Part shown: positions 1 to 17,837 of the stretch, in pieces
Numbering within the stretch: position 1 is the stretch's first letter
How the letters are laid out: every line of letters begins with the position of its first letter
NCBI RefSeq assembly: GCF_964340395.1
Contig: NC_135556.1
Location: 27,095,185-27,159,184, forward strand
From: Glandiceps talaboti
Lineage: Eukaryota; Hemichordata; Enteropneusta; Spengelidae
Direction: 5' to 3'
DNA: 64,000 bases
Program-made: the position numbers and the translations under genes
The notes under the pieces: model-generated
What the model saw: only the letters and a program-made list of their open reading frames with translations
What the model was told of the DNA's origin: nothing
The model's database searches: none

Positions 1-1134
1 GGTGAAACCAAAATATGCCAACGAATAGTTCATTATTTTTTCTTATAAAATTGATTTGATAAGCACGGTATATTTAGTGTAAGTCAATTCATCATTAAAC
101 AAATAAAGTGGACGGAGAAACAAATGTCCAGATCCGGGTTGTGTTCCTCGGAACTGCTTACAATAATACAAGTGGAAAGTTTATGAAGGCAGAAAACACA
201 TCCTACATGTAATGATCACCGGTATCCTTTAATGTTCTCAGAAAAATGTAGAACCTGGCATGGAAATATTTTGTAGTGTGTAACGGATGAAATAAACGTG
301 TGATGCACGGTGTAATTTCATAGCTATAAAGTGTACTATATATTTGTTCATTTATAATATTATAATTTCATAAACACGCCAGTAACTATTTTGCTTGGTA
401 ATGACAGAAATGTTTATGACTAGACTTGTAAAATTGTACTACAATTGTCATATACGTTTGTCGAAGGTGTGGTTAGTGGAAAGGTAAGCTGACAGTTTGA
501 CATATAATATAAATTACATTAATAAAACATATTTAAAAATATATATTTATTTCAACGCACTACATACAATCCAAGGAACGGTTGACTTTGACGACCGGAA
601 GACAGGTACCGGAAGAAAGGTAGCAGCAATTTAGAAAGACAAATATCAAAGGTTGAACATACAGTACGGGGCGTGACGGAGAATGGATTCATGGTACGTG
701 CCGTGACGAAGAATGATCCAAATGAACGTGATTATTTCTAGCAGGGTCAAGCCAATATCGAATTTGACTAACTTGGACTCCACCCGTCTTTATATTGTAA
801 AACCTCCCACTCTGTTGTTCATATATATTGGTAATTTTATGTGATTCCGTCGTCTAACCTCAACATTCCTAATCATCCATCTTGAAATTTGTCTTTGTAA
901 AACCGTAAAAGATTTAGAAATACTTTTGATGCAATGTGCATGTGACAAAGTCATCAAAATCCGAACGTCTTGGCCGAAAGTCACTATATTATCAAATTGT
1001 ACACTGGTTACATAGTGTATTTGAGATTGGACAAGGGTATTTTTTAGTAGGTAAACATACAGTAACATAAAAGCGTTAATAAACTTTAAGCTTTGCTATA
1101 CGAGAAAAAAAGTTTCACTCTTGAATACTCATTA

Positions 1135-1245
1135 ATGTATGTATGTATGTATGTATGTATGTATGTATGTATGTATGTATGTATGTATGTATGTATGTAT
1201 GTATGTATGTATGTATGTATGTACGTACGTACGTACGTACGTACT
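1135..1245. repeat. (ATGT)n then (ACGT)n microsatellite
   Basis: About 22 ATGT units switch at about 1222 to six ACGT units. The ACGT part is self-complementary. Open frames through it are repeat artefacts. Confidence 0.95.
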
Positions 1246-1641
1246 CTCAATGTATAACACTTGTCATCATTGTCAATCCATCAACCCACATACATAAAAA
1301 GTGTGTTCTGACATCTCTCTTCCATTCGCATTCTCGAGGTCATTTTGATCAGGGCCGCCCCACATCCCCTCTTGTTATACAACTCACCAGCGTGCAGTCC
1401 AGTGTGGTGGCGTGTTTTGTATTTATAAGCTTATAAATCAATAATTTGGATGTCATATTGTTTGATAATTTGTTTTCTGGTTCGGCATTTCTATAATCAT
1501 ATATTTTCTACTTTTTTAACGAAATATCCTGTGGATGAAAAGTTGTTTTCTTTTTTTTGATTGTTGATTTTAGAGCTACCTGAATTTAAGTTTCTGGTGA
1601 AACTGCTTATTACATGCCACGTAATTAGTCGTTACTCCTTA

Positions 1642-1755
1642 TAGGGCACTTGTTATGCATGACTAGAGAATTAGTTAATTAATTAATTAATAGGGCACTT
1701 GTTATGCATGACTAGAGAATTAATTAATTAATTAATTAATTAATTAATTATTGGT
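1642..1755. repeat. 49-bp tandem duplication with TTAA tails
   Basis: Two copies begin TAGGGCACTTGTTATGCATG (at 1642 and 1691). Each ends in a run of TTAA units, and the second run is longer. Confidence 0.85.
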
Positions 1756-2839
1756 CTATTACAGCATATTGAAAACTAATTGGTAGGATGAGAGAGTTGA
1801 ATAATTGGGTAATTAACGCTTTTAATATATCGGTATAGTTCAGTAAATGACATGGTTTTATTAGGAGAAACACTGTTATGTTTTTGATTGGTCATATACA
1901 CTGTGTTGTAGATTATTTTGGTTATTGGTCGACACTCCGTGACGTCTACACACAAAACTAGCTGACTGCTGGTGTGATGCCTATCCGCTTCATTTCCGGT
2001 TTATGACTGCCTCTTTAAGTGTGCCAAAATTATACATGACGAAATAAACCACAAGTCGTACCATCCACAAAATGTGTCCTAAATTATGTGTCCAGTGTTA
2101 AACATTTGATGACTCATTCTACATACAGATGCCCCAGTTGTGAATTCAAACACGAACAATAGTTAGGCCTAGACATGCATATAATTAATTTGTAAGATTC
2201 TGTTTCTGGTTGAAAAAGAAAGATATGTGAAAGTGTATTTTAAATGACATAATCTAAGTGTTTTCATTAGAATTGACTACAACTGAGCTGAGTTAATAGT
2301 GAGTGCCAACAACCGATAAGAGGAAGGAAAACCAATACGGAACGTGATATCTATACACGCTGTATTAGACCTGTATAGGTCGGACATTCACCCCACTGCC
2401 AAATATCAATGGGAAACTATGTGTCTATGCTGTCATCGACACACTTTGTTGTGGTTTTTCGTTATATTGTGTCCTTGCTTCTATCCTATATTTTCTAAAC
2501 ATGTGTACACATTACAATGGCAAGTGTATGTACCATGTTTCATTTCTAAAGCAACACATGGCGATTGAATATTCGGATACGTTGGTCTTTTAGTGTGTTC
2601 ACTTATAGTGGCACGTATTATATACATGATGTAGGCCATTGTGGCAGTAGGGCTTGCTTGGCTCTGGTGGACTGATTTTCAAGTAGTTATAGTCGTGTCA
2701 CCGGGTAAAAGTCGCAAATAATAGAATACTCGTTTCGAGGCGCTATCAAACTTGTGTCTGGTCGGAATGCACGTTACCTGTACTTCAAGCACTTTGATGG
2801 TGCCGACGACAGTTGACACGACCGTCACTGACGATTTTA

Positions 2840-2958
2840 TGACGTCAGGTAGCCACAACAACCACTGATGTTTCTATGTTGTATATCATAATACAAACAG
2901 TGAACTTTTCTCATTGGCTTGTTCCGGGTCAAGGGGTGACTTCCTCCAAGCTGATTGG
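2840..2958 (+). promoter_or_regulatory. putative KLF5 promoter elements (CRE and two CCAAT boxes)
   Basis: A perfect cAMP response element TGACGTCA lies at 2840-2847. Two inverted CCAAT boxes (ATTGG) lie at 2913-2917 and 2954-2958. All are 270-390 bp upstream of the KLF5 ATG. The motifs are seen; their use as a promoter is inferred from position. Confidence 0.4.
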
Positions 2959-3229
2959 CCTAGCTGGTAAATAGTCATCTCATCGTCAATGAGTAATTTA
3001 TCAAGATCGTTATCTCTACCAAATTTGGAAAACCGCCTACGTAAATGCTCATTTGTTATTTAAATTAACTCCTTATTTGGTAATGGAATGTGGTGCCAAA
3101 GTTGCAAAAGTACTTGGTTTGCTGTGACTGTGTCATTCATAAGTTCGGTGCTTGCTGTAACCCACGTTGCGTGGATAGCAATCTATCAGGGCAAAACGAA
3201 CGAACGTCAACTGCGCTCTGTGTTGTAAT

Positions 3230-7338
<4,109 letters not shown>

Positions 7339-10300
7339 AAAGATGACATCCAAGAACACTGAATCAGATAATTTATGGATATTTGAATGTTAGAACTTAA
7401 AACTTAAAACTTTTATGCAATATGCATACTACATATCACACCTTTGACTTGTTACATTGCAGACATTTTTATGTCAACAATTTTTTCAGACTTTGTATTT
7501 TTTACTGTTACAATCATGAAATGTCTTCTTAAACACAGTTACATGTTGTACTGTTTCAGACAATATTTTGTACTTATTGTGCGGACACATCTTTTCTTCA
7601 TAAAGTGGTTTGGTAAAACCAAATCCCAGCAATGACAATCAATAGATTCTTCCACAACCATTACTTCATTGACAGAAGGTTAAAATAAGAGCACATATCG
7701 CAACAGTACTGAATCATTAACTCAACCTTTTAGTTTAAGTTTTATGTTAGTCTGTGTTTTTGCTAAGGTTTTAGTACTCTGGTAAAAAAAGAGGAAATCT
7801 GGTGAGGTCAAACTTCCAAAGTGTTCCAAATAGTATACACCACTGTTTGGAGAGGCACCTCTGTTATAAGCTTGAGGAAGTTTGAACTCAGTTGGATTTT
7901 ACCTACTTTTACCACCATTGACAAAAAAAACACTGTTAGTTTAAGTAAGTAGTCTGCATACATTTAGCTGTGCTAGTACCATGTACATTTAGTTTGTAGT
8001 GAATATTGGGTATATTTACCACACACCTTCTGTGTATAAAACTTCAAATATACAACACAATGACAAAGGGAACCTTTAATAGCTTAAAACACACACACGC
8101 AAAATATGCAGGTTCCAGCAAATTTCATTAGAGTTGACACAACTTGTTTGTTTTTTCATGAAAAGGACCAAATGTTGGGATATCCACAACTATTTTTAAC
8201 ATATTGCACATTGACACCAACAGTACTGTCTTTTTCACCATATTTGACAATATTTCACATAAATGTATTTATTATTGTAAACTAGGTTCGTTGTTAAATG
8301 TCTCGTGTACATTATATTTCTGTTCACTGTACTTCAAAAGTACTCTCTCGTCAATCATGGATTAGTGACTATTTATATATTTTATACAGATGAATGAACA
8401 CAAAGAATACAGTACATGCAACATGTAGTCATGGCAACATGTTTCCATAGCAACATGTAGTTATAGAAGTATCTGCCAATTTTGACATTTCTCTGCTGAA
8501 ATATTTTTGTAAAGTAATTTGGATTTATCAGACATAACTTTTGTACTTATTGACAAAATTACTTGCAAAAAAATTGTACATTCTTGAAATTTTATGACAA
8601 TAAAAGGAATCAATGCGAATGACTTATAAAGTAGTGGTTGGTTGTAGTTGTGTTTGTTTGTTTGTTTGTAGTTTGTTTGCTGTGCTGTTTGTAGAGACTG
8701 ATAATGAATCAATCCATCCATATTGGTCTTAATGCTGTTAATTTGAGTACAACAAAAATATCTTCCAATGTCATTTAAAAAAAATCTTTTTATATAATAG
8801 TACATTTGGTCTCAAAATGCTACCATATTACAGCAGTTCTTATCTACAGAAATGAGATATTTAAGTATTACCATTATACTGTAATGGTTAATTGTTTCTC
8901 ACTGGTTCATTTTAGTCTCCAGACTGTGGAAGCAGACTTATCTCAAGTAGGCTATCCAAACAAGGCATGCTGAAATGTAAATTGTAATGGTACAATGGAA
9001 TGAACATACAGTGTACCAAGTAGTAGAGACATTGATTGAACACTGTATTCTAGTGAATAATTCAACACTTCCAGATTGGACACGGTATTGCAGTATGATA
9101 GAATTAACAAAATATGCCTTTAGTCGTACATGTAAATGACAAAATTGTGTCTATTGTTCAAGTGCCCTTCAAATCCAGTGTCTCATAAATACACTTGGCC
9201 CCAAACACCAGGACAGAGGAAAACCTTAAATATAAATTTATATATACTGTATGCTGTAAGGTTTCAAGGCTACCAGAAGTTGGCCTGAGGTCATGATGAG
9301 GGAAACCTTGAGCACTGTCCTGACATAGGAAATTGAAGCTTAGATTTCTACTTGTGGTTCTGCATATCAATACAAAGGCATTAGAACAAAGGACACGTTT
9401 GAATGTGTTTAAAATGTCTAGTTAAATAAAAGTTTATTAAAGGTATTTTGGTCATGTTGCATCACAATGGAGGGTCAGGTCAAGGCTTCATGTGATAAGA
9501 TTTTATGTTTTTCCTACCTACATTTTACTACAAAACATAAACTGGGAACAACATTGTATTGTTTACCTGTACCAAGCGCTGGAGACGTTGTTTCATTTGC
9601 ATGTGTATTTAAATCAATCTTTTGGGTTCAGTGTTTGAGATTTGTATTTTGTTTCGGTTCAAATCATACCCATATCAAACTTGTATATCTGATGAATCAA
9701 CACTATGCACCAGTTTTTATTGTCACACTAAAAAAGTTATAAAAAGTTACTTGGAAAGTTTCACCTTGTTATGGTTTGGCTAAGAATGCCATAGACCTCA
9801 TAAAAATTGATGTTTTGTTGACCTTTACAAATGTCAATGCCACTTTATTTTCTTGATCCTAATTTTTAAAATATGTATTTTAAGACCATGCATGAAAGAA
9901 GGGTGTGAGAATCATATTGTGTTGTCATAGGAGAAAGGGATTACTAGTAACCATAAACCATAGGTATATTTGAAAATAATATATACCAAAATAACGATTA
10001 GAGGAGATGAAACAGTTCAAAAGTCAGCCTTACTGAAAATAATATAGTTAGTTCTGTTGGAAGTATCATTTCGATGTGAAACCTTTGCTCAAAGCACAAA
10101 TTTATTGAGTAGTTTAGTGTCTCCACTCCACTGTGTTATTTGTGCAACATTTAAAGCGTTCGAGTGTTGACAATTGTATTGTACAGACATTCATTTTTTT
10201 TCTCTAGATCTCTACAGCCGTCATAATAAGTGTAATGAAAAGTATGGGTCAACCACTGAATCCCTACTTCCTTTAATACATCCAGGTGTCAAGGTTAGCC

Positions 10301-10679
10301 TATCTTAACACAGTCATCGAATCCTGTGATTATCTAGGAGGACTGTAACCATGGCAACATGTGGTTGTAGGTAAACACACACAGTAGGTTTTTGACCAAG
10401 GTTGTCTGTGTTGGTATACTATAATTACAGGGTCTCTATGCCATACCACTGTGACAGGAAATTTGATGGTTGACAAATGAATCAACCTGGTATTCATGAT
10501 ACTTGTAAAGTTCAAGTGATCACCAATTTGTCAATGGTTTAGTTATAGTACCAGACATATGTAGTTATTTGTAGATTAGGAATATACTACTGAATACCTT
10601 TGATTCCCAAATTTAGTACTTATATAAAATAATTTCATATATAAATTCTGCTTCATAGATGTGAATATGAACAGACATT
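7339..10679. other. KLF5 3' UTR and intergenic sequence
   Basis: No coding potential is recognised. The AT-rich sequence just after the stop is probably 3' UTR of KLF5. Several AATAAA-like signals exist (for example near 8590 and 9426), but the true poly(A) site cannot be chosen by eye. A perfect RFX X-box motif lies at 10345-10358. Confidence 0.5.
10345..10358. promoter_or_regulatory. RFX X-box motif
   Basis: GTAACCATGGCAAC fits the X-box consensus GT-N-R-CC-AT-R-G-Y-AAC at every position. It lies about 3 kb downstream of the KLF5 stop, with no adjacent promoter visible. Confidence 0.4.
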
Positions 10680-10699
10680 TACATATATACATACATACA

Positions 10700-10733
<34 letters not shown>

Positions 10734-10738
10734 CATAT

Positions 10739-10799
<61 letters not shown>

Positions 10800-11104
10800 C
10801 ATACATACATACATACATACACACACACATGCACGCACACACACACATGCACGCACACACATACATATACATACATACATACATACATACATACATACAC
10901 ACACACATGCACGCACACATACACATACATATATACATACATACATACATACATACATACATACATACACATACATATATACATACATACATACATATAT
11001 ACATACATACATACATACACACACATGCACACACATACACATACACATACATACATACATACATACATACATACATACATACATACATACATACATACAT
11101 ACAT
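10680..11104. repeat. (CATA)n/(CA)n microsatellite, interrupted
   Basis: About 425 bp of CATA units with TATA and CACACATGCACG interruptions. Open frames of up to 189 codons cross it in several frames because the 4-bp period contains no stops. They are not genes. Confidence 0.95.
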
Positions 11105-11242
11105 AATTTTTGTTGTGCTACACATTTCCTTATGTCCATAAACAATAGACAATATAGTTTGATTTATAAAATGTTCTTAATTTGAGACATTTGACTCTCC
11201 AGTTTGAGTTCAATTTGGTATCAGTTGGTACATGGTGTACTT

Positions 11243-11362
11243 TGTTGGACAATCTTGACTTGGTTTAAACTGGTTTATGAACTCATTCCACCTTTAATAT
11301 CATGTTGGACAATCTTGACTTGGTTTAAACTGGTTTATGAACTCATTCCACCTTTAATATCA
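11243..11362. repeat. 60-bp exact tandem duplication
   Basis: The block starting TGTTGGACAATCTTGACTTG occurs at 11243 and 11303, with no difference that I can see. It is either a recent duplication or an assembly artefact. Confidence 0.9.
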
Positions 11363-12775
11363 TGATTTTACCTTTGCACTTTACACACAGTAGAGACTAT
11401 TGAGTGAACGCCCCAGCCATCCACCTACGTAAAACTTACAATCTGTGCTGATATCTGGCTTTGGATAAAGAGATATGACTGCGTGGGTGTTAAGCATGAG
11501 GGTATTCTGTCAATTCATTCCTTTGCTTTAAAGAACACACATTCCTGAGTGCATTGTACTATTCACACAGGTGGCTGTCTTCCACTCATGTTCAGTAAAA
11601 TGGTGAAAAAACCCTTAGGCTTTTCTTTTGATGATAAAACCACTCTACAAATAGAATGATCATGTCTGTGATTCTAATTGGAAGGGGGGTACATGTGGAA
11701 TGAGGGTAGGGGAGATATCTACCCTTTGCTATAGCTACAGACAAAACACAGTTGAGTTGATACTCAGGTTAAAGGTCACTTAACCCCTACAACTCTGTCG
11801 GCAAAATAATAAATATGTCTGTATAAAAACTCTGAGCCTGAAATCTTGAAATGTCTTCTTTTAATCCACAGTTGGATATTTATGATACAGTGGTGTTAGT
11901 ATGTCTGTTTGCTTGGATACAGAATACATATAATTGTGAAAAATTCAGTCCACTATAAAAATCTTACGACAGATTGTCTGTATCTTTGGGAGAACATTAA
12001 CTGGAGAAGTACAAAGCTTTTTAGAAGGATGTAAAATTCAATTGTTGTATTTTAAAGTGAAGTGACAATCAACCATGCAGTGCATTCACCTCTACTTTCA
12101 GTCGATGTTTCAACCTGCATTACCCATATATATGGCAAACCAGACAGTCAAAACTTCATAAAACAAACCACTCACAAATTACCTAAAATTACTGATCATT
12201 ATTCTTTTTGCATTTTATAAGTTTTTACAGTTTGGTGCTAATTTGTGAATTTCATATAAGAAATGAGTTGCAATCAATTGGGATTAATCACTTGCTGTTA
12301 GTCTCGGAAACTATCAAACCAGTCAAACTTGTTGAAACTGTCAATTCATTATACCAGGTCGATATTTTAACAAAGTTCTTCATTGTGTTGGTACCACTGC
12401 ATTGAATCGGTACCATTGGATAGTTAATAGGTTCTCAGGAAATGAACAAATGTGTTAGTACATGTTGTCAGTTCCTCAGTTCATTGTTACTAACCAATCA
12501 CTGACCTTCATACATCACCATTGTCAACAATAAGTAGGGAACACTCTTAGGACAAAATAAACAACGGTTGTGTGTTCACTAATTAACTTAAAATCAATTG
12601 TTCTACTTATTGATAAACTGATTAATTAAAGAAAATATGTCTATTTGTTGAATACTTGTGATAGTGAAATGTTTGACTAAAGGTTTATGGAAAATGAAGT
12701 GGCAACCATTAATTGAAATGCTTTTCATGCATTGAACACCTTATTTCATAGTGAATACTTGTCAAAAATACAAAG
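11363..12775. other. intergenic, nothing recognised
   Basis: AT-rich unique-looking sequence with no domain-bearing frame, RNA gene or clear repeat. Confidence 0.5.
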
Positions 12776-12822
12776 ACAGACAGACACACATACATACATA
12801 TATACATACATACATACATACA

Positions 12823-12858
<36 letters not shown>

Positions 12859-12911
12859 TACATACATACATACATACATACACACACACATACATACATA
12901 CATACACACAT

Positions 12912-12943
<32 letters not shown>

Positions 12944-13021
12944 GCATGCATACATACATACATACATACATACATACATACATACATACATACATACATA
13001 CATACATACATACATACATAA
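12776..13021. repeat. (CATA)n/(CA)n microsatellite
   Basis: About 245 bp of CATA units with CACA blocks. It is the same type as the array at 10.7 kb. Confidence 0.95.
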
Positions 13022-15574
13022 TTTAAGACTACTTTAAGTAGTGTATTAGACTTTACATAGAAATTTCTCAAAATTTAGGTGAAGTGATCATAATTTGGGT
13101 ATAGAAATAGGAAGCAAAAGTAAACCAAGATTATATTACCTGTAAATGAAAGGATTTGTCACAGATGTAAGAATAATGAAAAAGATGGCGAGTTTCACTT
13201 GTTATATTCATGTAAGGCACACAAATAAAAAAGAATTATATTATTTCAGAGTTGTTACTTTTTACACTATCTCATAAAAGAAAAAATCTTAAAGTTGATA
13301 ATGAAACAGTTACTATGCTCTTGATCTAGCTTTATTTTTAAAAAAACCCTGATATGTGCTGACTGTCCACTAGCTCCATGCAGCATGTTGATTTGTACTT
13401 TTATCAATTGTGAACGTTTTCTATTCCATTCTGTTTTTATATATTCCATTTTGTTTTTCAAAATTTGTACCATACCACACTCTCTGGTAGTGTGTGTATT
13501 GTAATAACAATATTGAATTGAATTGAATCCTGAGTGAGGAAATATGCCATGGAACTTGATGCCAAAGTATTTTATAGTTATCTATCGACATGTGAGTCTC
13601 CATGGTGATAGAAATATGCTGCATGTTCAATGTGTAGAGGGGATTAATTCTATAATCTGTTACAAGAAGTAAAGATCCTGTTCCCCTAGTTGACAGTTAG
13701 ACCTATAAGGCCATCAATGTTATATTTCAGACATGACCATCAGTGTATTGGATTCAATGTTTTGTGACCTCTAGTAAAAGATATAAAAGATAATGTACCA
13801 ATGGCAAATATTTGTGGTCATAGGTGATTTTTACTTTCACTTTGATACAGTGTAGGTATGACATTATCCAGAAGTTTATCTATGGTGCACGTATCACCAT
13901 GGCAACTACCGGATATGATGGGGTGAAATCTTATAATACTATACCAGTTTACACTGGACTTAAAGTAGATGTCAGGTACTGAGTAATATTTATATCACTT
14001 CTAATTTATCAAGCAAATTCCTAAGATGACATGTCCTTTTAAATGAAATCATAACATTGAAAAAAATTATACTTGAATACAAAGTAATTATTTAGTTATC
14101 TATTCTTTAACTTTATAATATTCTGACTTATTTGTCTGTACCTAATTTGACATTGATGCTATCACCATGACGATATATGACATTTCAAATTACTGATTGT
14201 GCTTTTATGCTAATAGGCTATACACAAACATGCATCTCTCAATCAGCATCATAGTCCTCATGTACCTGAATTAATTGAAAGCAGAACAAACATTGTTGGA
14301 ATTTAGACATATTACATGTAATGTTGTGGTTTTAATCTGAGACTGAACAATTAGTGTCTCATCTAGTATCATTGCTGTGTGTATAGAACACCTGGTTCAC
14401 CATTATGATCTATATCAGCGTAGTCCTGTCTAACTTAGTCTAGTGCTATCTTCCATCAAATCTCAAGACCTCTCTTTACAGATGAGTTGATACCATGTTG
14501 TCATCCAGACTATACCTATAACCATGGCAACTAGTCTATGTCACTGGATCTATGAATCTGTTGCTCTCATTTCACTTTCTGATGCTATGTGAAACAAGTG
14601 CAGTTGGCTGGGTCACAGATGCAGTAGGCCAGAAGGAGTTGGTTATTCTACCAATGGGATAGGAGTTGTCAGAGTACGGTTCCTCAGGTATGTTTCGCCC
14701 TGTGTATGTTTGTATGCTTGTTAGCAGGATATAAAAAACTTATGGATGGATTTTAATGTTTTAACCAACCTTTGTTTAAAGATTTCCTGTGAGATCTAAT
14801 ATTCCATATCTTCATTTTAGTGAAACCATGATAAAATGAAAAGTCTAGAATTTAATAATTTCTGATAGTACTAGTAGTAGCTTGATGGACACATCACCCC
14901 AGTCAACTCGACCTACATCCTATAGGTCGGTTTATACTTCAATACACAGAAACTTGTGTCCAGTATATTTTTATGACAGCTGATGATGAATACATGGGCA
15001 ACCAATTAAAGTTAATGACCCTTTAGTTAATACAAAGAAACACTGTAGGTAATGACTTAATTATACTCATTTACAAAGCATCTAATGTTATTAGATCTGT
15101 AAACCTATATGAACTTTTCTCTTTAATTTGCATATCACTAGAGTACATGAAGCTGATTGGATGATACCAATTTTGTTAGCTGTTGTCCAAATAATTGGTC
15201 CATATGTTACACACAAACAGTGGAATGTTAGCTCAAGCACTTTGCATCACCTTGGCAACATACAGAATGAGTTGATGAAGGATGGATATCATCAAGGGAC
15301 AAGGGTCACTATTTGTCTGTCATTAGACATGATTGACGTCAGTGATAACAGGACTGGACTGTACTTTTACCACCCACTTTTTATCTACCCAACTCATTTA
15401 TCTTGTTACAGTCATTCCAATAGATAAAACAATTTGCTGACAATAGCTGTGTGAGGTCAGCTGACATACTTTATGTGGTGGGTGGAAAGGTAATAGTACA
15501 TGGATACACTCAAAGTTGTTAAAGTATATGAAACACTGCCTGTATTTCCAACAGAGGGGGTTCAATAGTCAAAC
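13022..15574. other. intergenic, no gene recognised
   Basis: No supported gene. Near-consensus X-box sequences (CCATGGCAAC cores) occur at about 13898 and 14523. A TGACGTCA site occurs at about 15338. A 99-codon frame at 15128-15427 has no recognisable domain and no splice context. Confidence 0.45.
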
Positions 15575-16325
15575 CTGTGTCAGGTGGGGATGGTCAAAAC
15601 TGTATTTGTGTCAGGTGGGATGGTCAAAACTTTGTGTCAGGTGGGGATGGTCAAAACTGTATTTGTGTCAGGTGGGGATGGTCAAAACTGTATTTGTCAG
15701 ATGGGGATGGTCAAAACTGTATTTGTGTCAGGTGGGGATGGTCAAAACTGTATTTGTGTCAGGTGGGGATGGTCACAACTGTATTTGTGTCAGGTGGGGA
15801 TGGTCAAAACTATTTGTGTCAGGTGGGGATGGTCAAAACTGTATTTGTGTCAGGTGGGGATGGTCAAAACTGTATTTGTGTCAGGTGGGGATAGTCACAA
15901 CTGTATTTGTGTCAGGTGGGGATGGTCAAAACTGTATTTGTGTCAGGTGGGGATGGTCAAAACTGTATTTGTGTCAGGTGGGGATGGTCACAACTGTATT
16001 TGTGTCAGGTGGGGATGGTCACAACTGTATTTGTGTCAGGTGGGGATGGTCACAACTGTATTTGTGTCAGGTGGGGATGGTCACAACTGTATTTGTGTCA
16101 GGTGGGGATGGTCACAACTGTATTTGTGTCAGGTGGGGATGGTCACAACTGTATTTGTGTCAGGTGGGGATGGTCACAACTGTATTTGTGTCAGGTGGGG
16201 ATGGTCACAACTGTATTTGTGTCAGGTGGGGATGGTCAAAACTGTATTTGTGTCAGGTGGGGATGGTCACAACTGTATTTGTGTCAGGTGGGGATGGTGA
16301 AAACTGTATTTGTGTCAGGTGGCTC
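15575..16325. repeat. 31-bp minisatellite, about 24 copies
   Basis: The core TCAGGTGGGGATGGTCA repeats every 31 bp. Two main variants differ at one base after the core (TCAAAAC or TCACAAC). A block from about 15970 to 16215 is almost entirely the TCACAAC type, which suggests local homogenisation. The period is not a multiple of three, so the long frames (up to 281 codons) merely cycle through the same three readings and are not a gene. Confidence 0.95.
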
Positions 16326-17835
16326 AGTTCTGATGTAATCCTACAGGGGTTTGTAATGTAATATTATATATATATTAAACTAAGTCAGATTTAACACACT
16401 CTTTCACAAACATATAATGACAACAATAGCACTAATGAATAGAAATGTTCTGTTTAATATATACATATTAGTTATCACAATACTTAACACAGGAAGGTAT
16501 ACTGTATTTATTTGATATTTGATATATATTTCATACAGGCCATATTAAAATGGACACCAAACTATGTCTATCATGTCAGATTCCTGTAAAACTTGTTCAT
16601 ATATCTTGGCAGACATTGTATGGTTTTATCGATGATTTCAAATCCTTTATGTTTTATAATGTAGTCCTATTAAACCAAAGAACTTTGAATTTGAGGGATT
16701 TCTCCCTGTGATTTACGCCACCTATGTTGTGCACCTACATGGCAAAGTATGGTGTCAAATGAACTTCCATTTTATAAAGAAAATAGCTTAACCCCAAAAG
16801 TGGGTGACCATCTCCCTATATCAGAATGGTATGACCCAAATGGTAGGCGAGAACTTCCACATGTCATGAGTGGCATCCAATATGTGGGTAAGTACCTCCC
16901 TATATTAAGAATGGTATAACCCAATAGGTGGGTAAGTACCTCCCAATATTCAGTGGTATAACCCAATTGGTAGGTTGGGACGTCCATATGTCATGAATGG
17001 TATAACCCGATGGTGGGTAAATAGTGGTATAATCCAATGGGTAGGCACCTGAGAACATGTTTTTTTTTTCACAAGGTATTGGTAATGTTCAGGTGGGAAA
17101 TTATTGCAGTCTAGTAAGTCAGGGAGGACTAAGAGTTAAATGAGTGAAATCAACTCTAGATGGCGCCCTTTCATTTGATGTATTGTGTCATGTAGTAGTA
17201 AATTGAAACTAGGAATGTTAGTTGATGAACACAGTCTATTATTGCTAAAATAATAAACAATTATAATAAAACCAATTTTTACTGTACACACTGATATAGT
17301 TAAACAGAGAAGTATAATGTAAAGTGGAAGAATACATAATACTCTACAAGGATGACACCACAGATAACAATGGGATCACTATGCCTAACCTCCATATATA
17401 TATTTTGTAAATCTGATCATCAACTTTCATCAAGATTCGTATAATAATTGGTACGTGTATAGATTGGTTACCATGCCAACATCAATGATATCTACATATA
17501 TAACACTACTTGATACTTTCTATTGAAAAAAGGTTACATAGCATGTTTGGCTGACTTTTCAATATTGCACCAACTGATAGTATGATATGTGACAAGACAC
17601 TGTAGCACACCATTGAATCAGATTGAATTACAACATACTGGGTCATTAGTATATTGTCTATTTCACTACAGTTATGGCCATTTTGCTTTATAACAATGCA
17701 GTTTGACAAATTCAATCCACTAGCTTGATTAACAAGAGCGATTTTCTCTGATTTGACTATGAAGTTATTCCACAGCTTATCAAATTTTACCTGTGTTGTA
17801 CTGTAAGTAGATGAATATATAGGGGCAGTGGGTAA
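16326..17835. other. intergenic with degenerate about 47-bp repeats
   Basis: Degenerate repeats of a GGTATAACCCAATGG core lie at about 16795-17050. A 120-codon minus-strand frame (17506-17868) has no recognisable domain and runs into the next minisatellite, so I do not call it a gene. Confidence 0.5.
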
Positions 17836-17837
17836 AT

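Larger units (their letters stand above)
1..3229. other. intergenic, upstream of KLF5
   Basis: I see no coding sequence here. The stretch is AT-rich and holds a tetranucleotide microsatellite (about 1135-1245), a 49-bp tandem duplication with TTAA-rich tails (1642-1755), and the presumed KLF5 promoter in its last 400 bases. The short open frames show no recognisable domain. Confidence 0.6.

Noticed and set aside
8461-8805. 114-codon minus-strand frame in the KLF5 3' flank
   Set aside because: AT-rich, no domain, antisense to the likely KLF5 3' UTR.
10576-13071. Long MYVC/THTY repeat frames
   Set aside because: Translations of CATA and CA microsatellites on both strands.
15128-15427. 99-codon plus-strand frame
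   Set aside because: No recognisable domain, no clear splice sites or poly(A) signal, and ordinary AT-rich composition.
15516-16361. 281-codon plus-strand frame
   Set aside because: A 31-bp minisatellite read in rotating frames. All three plus frames are open over the same DNA.
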